In this document: piece by piece, positions 58,377-64,000 of the stretch
Layout: every line of letters starts with the position of its first letter
Position numbering within the stretch: position 1 is the first letter of the stretch
NCBI GenBank assembly: GCA_032871835.1
Contig: CM065303.1
Coordinates: 22,012,001-22,076,000, forward strand
DNA: 64,000 nucleotides
Origin: Dipteronia dyeriana
Taxonomy: Eukaryota; Streptophyta; Magnoliopsida; Sapindales; Sapindaceae
Direction: 5' to 3'
Notes under the pieces: model-generated
The model's database searches: none
What the model was told of the DNA's origin: nothing
The model's input: only the letters and a program-made list of their open reading frames with translations
Position numbers and translations under genes: made by a program

Positions 58377-59438
58377 TGTTGGAAGTTTGAACTGATGATT
58401 GCAAAATTGTCAGGCCTAATATACACCAGTAACTCATAGCAATTAATAACGTCTATAGAATAAACATATATGAGATAAAATAAACCAATCACAACATAAG
58501 ATATACGTGGAAAACCCAAATAGGGTAAGAAACCACGGACCGTTGGGAGGACAGAGAAAGTTCTACTATATGTTAAATTAATACAACCAAATACTCCAGG
58601 ATTCTCTCTCACATCTCAACCCTAAACCACGCTCACAAAGCTCACATGATCCTTACTAAGAAACCTCAATATCCCCTAGGTCCCCTCACGAATATCACCC
58701 ACGGATCTCTAACTTGATCCATTGATATTCTCTTAGATCTCTCCCCGGATATTCCCACGTGTCACTCACCCGGATCTCACTAGTCTCTGAAGTTACATGG
58801 TGTTTCTTTTTGACTCCACCCAAAATAACATTATTTCAACGTCTATTTATACTAGTTATAGTTACAGGGAGTTTCAGATAAAAAAAATTCTACTCCAAAA
58901 CGTATAAGAATTACTTGTTCAACATAAATACTATTTTATATTTATGACAAGTCTTCTTGTTAAGGAGAAATCCTTTTCCTTCAAGCACATGAACTTCCTA
59001 AATGAACACTTTCTTTTTTCGCCAAAGATTTCCCGTTTCATGTATGCTTATGATTTGACTATGATTAGGATCACGGTTGTGCACCCATTTCCTAAACCGT
59101 TGCATGTCACCCGAAATTACATAGCTCAGAAAACCATGATCCATATGTCAACGTTTACCTGAGACCGCTGTCCGACCGCGGTAGGGAGCATTGTCCCTTG
59201 CACTGCACTATCCATGACGTTCTTCCTCTGGAATAAGACCATTATCCTGCCACTGTCAAAACCCACAGCGTAGGCACAACGATCAGTCCTCGATTCTTCA
59301 GTTCTTCTGGTCTTCAACCTCCTTCAAACAACACCATTCCAACTTCCAAATGTTTCCCATATCTTTAGGAAGCTCCACAGTAATTGAGTATTGTTTGGTT
59401 CAATTGGGTTCATTAGAAAATACGAGCCATACCTAACA
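58377..59438 (-). repeat. Array LTR3
   Basis: 1062 bp, ends TGTTGGA and CCTAACA. Confidence 0.88.
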
Positions 59439-60265
59439 ATCCTCTAATTTGACTTGAATTCTCAGGTCATTTGTCCACAACCACGACTCTCCATAATGAG
59501 AATTAACATACCCCACCACAAGATATAACCACTTAGGAATGAATCATCCTAAGATCTTTTTTCTTACTTTTTTTTTATTTTTATCATTCCGAAACTATGT
59601 CAAAATAACTTACTGAAATTATGGTGCAACTCCTCTTATCAGATTATCAGAGAGTTCGTCAGCCATCCACATCCTTGTCAACCTTACACCTTGCATCACT
59701 TTTTTACCAATGCCTTGTGCACAATTATGGACCACTAGCAGCAACATATCATCTTCCATGGCCAGTAGGGAAAACTGCCAAAAGGACAAACATATCTGTA
59801 CATCACCTAACCCTGTGAAAGACCATTTATCTTTGCAACATATACCTAGTGACAGACTTGCAACTAGAACCGAGAATGCTTTGTCGGATAAGCTCCACAC
59901 CACCATACCACCACACCAGAGACTTTTTATTATATGAGCATTCAGAGACTTTTTTTTATATCGCTTTGTGCACCCCAGATTGGATCTCCATGACTCGTAC
60001 CTGCCACTACAAGCCTGAATTTTCCTCCATCTCTATTCTTCTTTTCATCAAACCCTACTGAGTTCGAAACCGCTTTCAAAACGTATCTTCTTTGGTAATT
60101 CATACTAGGCAACTATGAATCATCATCCAAATACACCAAGTCCTCCATACGATTTCCTGTAAAGACTTGACATCGTCATTGCTAATCGTGACTACCAAGT
60201 CCTCCATACGTTATCCCGTAAAGACTTGAAACTGTAGTCGCCAACCATAAGGTTCTGATACCAAT
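59439..60265 (-). other. Array internal region 3
   Basis: 827 bp. The primer-site complement has one change (GTTCTGATACCA). No domain recognised. Confidence 0.8.
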
Positions 60266-61335
60266 TGTTGAGAGTTTAAACTGATGATCGCGAAATCATC
60301 ATGCCTAATAAACACTCATAACTCATATCAATTAATAACGACTATAACAGAAAAATAGATGAGAGAAAATAAACCAATCACAACACATGATATATGTGGA
60401 AAACCCAAATTGGGAAAGAAACCACGGACCATTAGGAAGACAGAGAAAGTTCTACTATATGATAAATTATTACAACCAAATACTCTAGGATTCTCTCTCA
60501 CATCTCAACCCTAGACCACGCTCACAAAGCTCACATGATCCTCACTAAGAAACCCTAATATCCGCTAGACCCCCCCATGAATATCACCCACAGATCTCTA
60601 ACTTGATCCATTGATATTCCCTTAGATCCCTCCTCGTATATTCCCACCGGTCACTCACCCGTATCTCACTACTCTCTAATGTTACATGGTGTTTCTTTTT
60701 GGCTCCACCCAAAATAACCTAATTAAAAGGTCTATTTATATTAGTTACAGTGAGTTTCAGATAAAAGTAAATCATATTCCAAAACGTACAAGAATTATTT
60801 GTTTCACATAAATACTATTTCATATTTATGACAAGTCTTCTTGTTAAGGAGAAATCCTTTTTCCTTCAAGCATATAAACTTCTCAAAAGAACACTTTCTT
60901 TTTCCGTCAAAGATTTCCAGTTTCATGTATGTTTATGATTTGACTATGATTCGGTTCACGGTTGTGCACCCGTTTCCTAAAGTGTTGCAAGTCACCTGAA
61001 ATTACATCGCTTAGAAAACCATGATCCATACGTCAACGTTTACCCGAAACCGCTATCCAACCGATGTCCGATCGCTGTAGGGACCCATTTCCCTTGCACA
61101 ACGCTATCCACAACGCTCTTCTTTTTGAATAAGATCGTTGTCCTACCGCTGTCAAAACCCACAACACATGTATAACGGTCTGCCTTCGATTCTTTAGTTC
61201 TTCTGGTCTTCAACCTCCCTCAAACAACACCATTCTAACTTCTTAACTTTTCCCACGTATCTATGAAGCTCCACATTAATTGAGTCTTGTTTGGTTCAAT
61301 TGGGTTCATTCGAGAATACGAGCAAAAACCTAGCA
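60266..61335 (-). repeat. Array LTR4
   Basis: 1070 bp, ends TGTTGAG and CCTAGCA. It is followed by a shortened internal piece that jumps near 61465 into the middle of another LTR, indicating a deletion of about 1.3 kb relative to a full unit. Confidence 0.82.
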
Positions 61336-61465
61336 ATTCTCCCATTTGACTTGAATTTTTAAGACTTTTGTTCACAGCCGCGACTCTCCATATCGAGACT
61401 TAACATAACCCACCACAAAGTATAACCACATAGGAACGAACCATCATAAGATTTTTTTTTCTTCT

Positions 61466-61742
61466 TTTTCCTTCAAACACATGAACTTCGTAAAAGAGCA
61501 CTTTCTTTTTTTAGTCGAAGATTTCCCGTTTCATGTATGCTTATGATACTACTATGATTCGGGTCATGGTTACGCACCCGTTTCCTAAACAGTTGCAAGT
61601 TACCTGAAATTACATCACTTGAAAAACACTGATCCTTACATCAACTTTTACCCAAGACTGTTGTCCGACCGTTGTAAGGACCTCAGTCTCTTGCACAGTA
61701 CTATCCACGACGCTCTTCTTCTGGAATAAGACCATTGTCCCA
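61466..61742 (-). repeat. Array LTR5, internal fragment
   Basis: Matches the part of the LTRs from CCTTCAAGCACATGAAC to GAATAAGACCATTGTCC. It is cut at 61743 by the LTR of the Sirevirus-like family. Confidence 0.78.
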
Positions 61743-64000
61743 TGTTAGGTTTTAGTTTGTGTTGATATTAAGTCCATATCAAAATGATGTTTACCTTGTA
61801 ATGACTTAGTTGTTTAGGTTCATGATGATTCAAGCTTCAAGAAAGAAGAAACAACAAGTCAAAGCAAGTTCTAAGTCTTCAAAGAGAAAGGATGCAATTT
61901 GTTTCTACAAAGGTATACTAAGACCTTATCTTTCTCTTACAAGGCTTAGGCACACACACACATATAATACATTTGTGTCCCTGCATAGTTGTGCACCATT
62001 ATAGGCACACACATACAATTCATTCATATGTGTCCCTGTATCATTATGCACCATGTATAACACATTCACACACTTGGAGATGAATGCTCATGCATTGGTT
62101 TGGAAATAACATGTTTTGGAATATGCATGATTGGAAACTATCTCTATGTAGTTTGCATTCTAGTGTGAATTGTGTTTGTATGTGTATATGTTTGTATAAC
62201 ATGGATATTGAACTTGGATTTAGTCTTAAATCATTCTTGATTGATTTCTGGTCATTTTGGTTACTCGTACTATTGATTTCAAGCTCAAAGTCAAAAGATA
62301 CTACACTTTCAACTCATGTTTCATATATTGTCTTTGTCTTCGTATATCGAGTCAAATTATTATATTCTAGGTTAATTATCTTATATTTCCATGTCCGTGT
62401 GAGAGTTATGGTTCGTAATCCTCAAACGGATTCAAATTCTGAATTCGGAAGCCGGAGAACGGTCAAAGAACGCGAGGGAAGGGCGAGGGGAATGCACCAT
62501 GGCCAAAAGGCCATGGAGTTGTGCATGCCCGAGATGGCGTGTGGCCATCTCGGCCACACAACCTTGCTGCCCCGAGATGCCCACACGCCATCTCGGGGGA
62601 GAACTTCTAAAGAGGGCTATTTTGGTCTTTCTTGCTTTCTTCTTTCCCACTCTTTTATAAACTCTCTCCCTCTCACATTTTATTCTAAGAAGAAATTCAA
62701 ATCAAGTGTGCAGAAATTTTCTCTCTAAATTTTCTCACCTTCCAAACACCATAACTTCTTCATTTGAAATCCTTTTTGAGTGATTCGAAGTTGAGAGTGT
62801 TTATACATTCATCCTCCATCTTTTCTCTGAAGGTTTGAGTTAATTTTTCTGCTGTTTTTGATGTCTAATAATACAAAAATGGGACTGCACCTAGATCAAC
62901 TAAGGTATTGATTTTCTCTCTAAGTTTTCTTTTAAAACTTGGTCAATTGCCTTGGGTTTTCTTCTTCTTCATATATTTTTATATTGTGTGTGTTTTGATT
63001 TGTGTTTTGAACACTTTCAAAGCTAGATTGAATTTCAATTGAAATCATACATGTTGAGTTAGGTTTTGATTTTGCCTATGTTATCACATGTTTGGGATTG
63101 TATTGTGATAGCTTTGATTCTAGGACTATTTTGTGATCTTTGATTGATTGATTGATTTTGTGAAAAATAGTTCATCACATGTATTAGGCTCTCTTGGCCA
63201 AAATTCTCACATAATACACGTGCTTATGTTCTTTTGAGCTATTCATGTGATTTGTTAAATCTATGATCAGGAATATGCTCTAGAACTTATGGTTAGATCT
63301 ATTTGACATTGTCATATGATTTTAGCATGTTTTAGGTTTTTGTGATTTAAACTTGATCTTGTGATTTGTTGATCATATCTTGTGATTCAAGTTTAGATAT
63401 ATGCATGAATCTAGTTTGTGATTATTGTTGATCATATCTTACATAATCTAGATTGACTACTTATGCATGATAAACTAGACTACATGTGATTTGTGCATTC
63501 ATGTTCATGTCTAGTATTTTCCATAGGATGTTTTGATCATAGCATTCTATGTTGCGTGCTTGTTTGCGTTTTGCATTCATGATCACCTAGATGCCTTGTG
63601 AGATGGAAGTCTTGACAATAGGTGTGAGACCTATGATGTTGAGCAAGAAGTCTTGGCAAGAGGTGTGAAGCCTCAGATTATCGAGCAAGGAAGTCTTGGC
63701 TAGAGGTGTGAAGCCTTGGATAGTCGAGCAAGAAGTCTTGCCTAGAGTTGAGAGAACTTGGATAGGTGAGCAAGGAAGTCTTGACTAGAGTCGGGAAGAC
63801 TCGGATAGTTGAGCAAGAAGTCTTGCCTTGGGTTGTAAAGATCCGGATAAGGTGAGCAAGGAAGTCTTGACAAGAGGTGTGAAGCCTCAGATTGTTGAGC
63901 ATAGGGCGACAACTTCTAGAGTAGGATAGAAGGGTAGTTTCTAGGTGAAGAGGTCACTTGAGAGATTGTACTTGTCTTATCTACCAGTGGATTTTGTTTG
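61743..64000 (+). repeat. LTR of the Sirevirus-like family, cut by window end
   Basis: Begins TGTTAGGTTTTAGTTTGTG, the reverse complement of the ends at 7301 and 15328, and follows that LTR to within about 380 bases of its end. It has two 55-bp units, the three hairpins (62497-62599), the TATA box and the 43-bp repeats (about 63600-63905). A long open frame at 62084-62728 spans U3 and is not open in the other LTR copies. Whether this is a solo LTR or the 5' LTR of another element cannot be seen. Confidence 0.9.

Larger units (their letters stand above)
54652..61742 (-). mobile_element. Tandem array of a small non-coding LTR retrotransposon
   Basis: Head-to-tail LTR1 54652-55687, int1 55688-56508, LTR2 56509-57560, int2 57561-58376, LTR3 58377-59438, int3 59439-60265, LTR4 60266-61335, partial int4 61336-about 61465, partial LTR5 to 61742. 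LTRs open TGTTGG or TGTTAGG and end CCTAACA (CCTAGCA in LTR4). iMet primer-site complements at 56495-56506, 58363-58374 and 60252-60263 (the last with one change) and polypurine tracts after each LTR show minus orientation. The repeat period is 1857-1889 bp. Internal parts have no domain I recognise, so the element is non-autonomous. Recombination between LTRs can make such arrays. Confidence 0.88.

Noticed and set aside
62084..62728. 214-codon open frame at the right end
   Set aside because: It lies in LTR U3 and promoter of the Sirevirus-like family; the two other LTR copies are broken in this frame.

Overview
The window looks like plant nuclear DNA, probably from a eudicot: Ty3/Gypsy elements with a second (archaeal-type) RNase H, tRNA-iMet primer sites, endogenous caulimovirus-like DNA, and ATTCC-rich and AT-rich spacers. 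I see no secure host gene. It is a nest of transposable elements in repeat-rich intergenic DNA. No rRNA or tRNA gene and no CRISPR array was found.

Positions 1-33.8 kb hold a three-level nest. The oldest layer is an endogenous pararetrovirus (EPRV) on the minus strand (22834-29310), with a second partial copy (29776-32714, minus) and a third inverted fragment (32715-33785, plus). A Ty3/Gypsy element of the Tat type (Gypsy-1, minus strand) interrupts the second ORF of the EPRV and runs from 22833 past the left edge of the window. Inside Gypsy-1, within its ~99-bp tandem repeats, sits a 10.7-kb Copia/Sirevirus-like element (4618-15328, minus) with 2.67-kb LTRs and a GGTGG target duplication. 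It encodes Gag and one intact accessory protein but no protease, integrase, reverse transcriptase or RNase H, so it should be non-autonomous.

Positions 33.8-41.5 kb are mostly non-coding AT-rich DNA. They include a nearly fully palindromic 1.3-kb Mutator-type element with a perfect 9-bp target duplication, a 180-bp direct repeat, a GGAAT-rich MITE-like piece and an AT-rich minisatellite.

Positions 41549-53718 are a complete second Tat-type Gypsy element (Gypsy-2, plus strand) with two LTRs of about 876 bp and an ATATA duplication. It has gag-pol with point nonsense mutations, 91-bp tandem repeats and an intron-bearing antisense ORF. Gypsy-1 has the same layout.

Positions 54652-61742 are a head-to-tail array LTR-int-LTR-int-LTR-int-LTR-partial of a small non-coding LTR element (LTR about 1.05 kb, internal about 0.82 kb). 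The array is cut at 61743 by another LTR of the Sirevirus-like family, in opposite orientation, which runs off the right edge.

Most coding regions are decayed pseudogenes. The points of most interest are the gag-plus-accessory-ORF element with three stacked hairpins upstream of its LTR TATA box, the antisense ORFs of the two Gypsy elements, the tandem LTR array, and the inverted and chimeric viral fragments.
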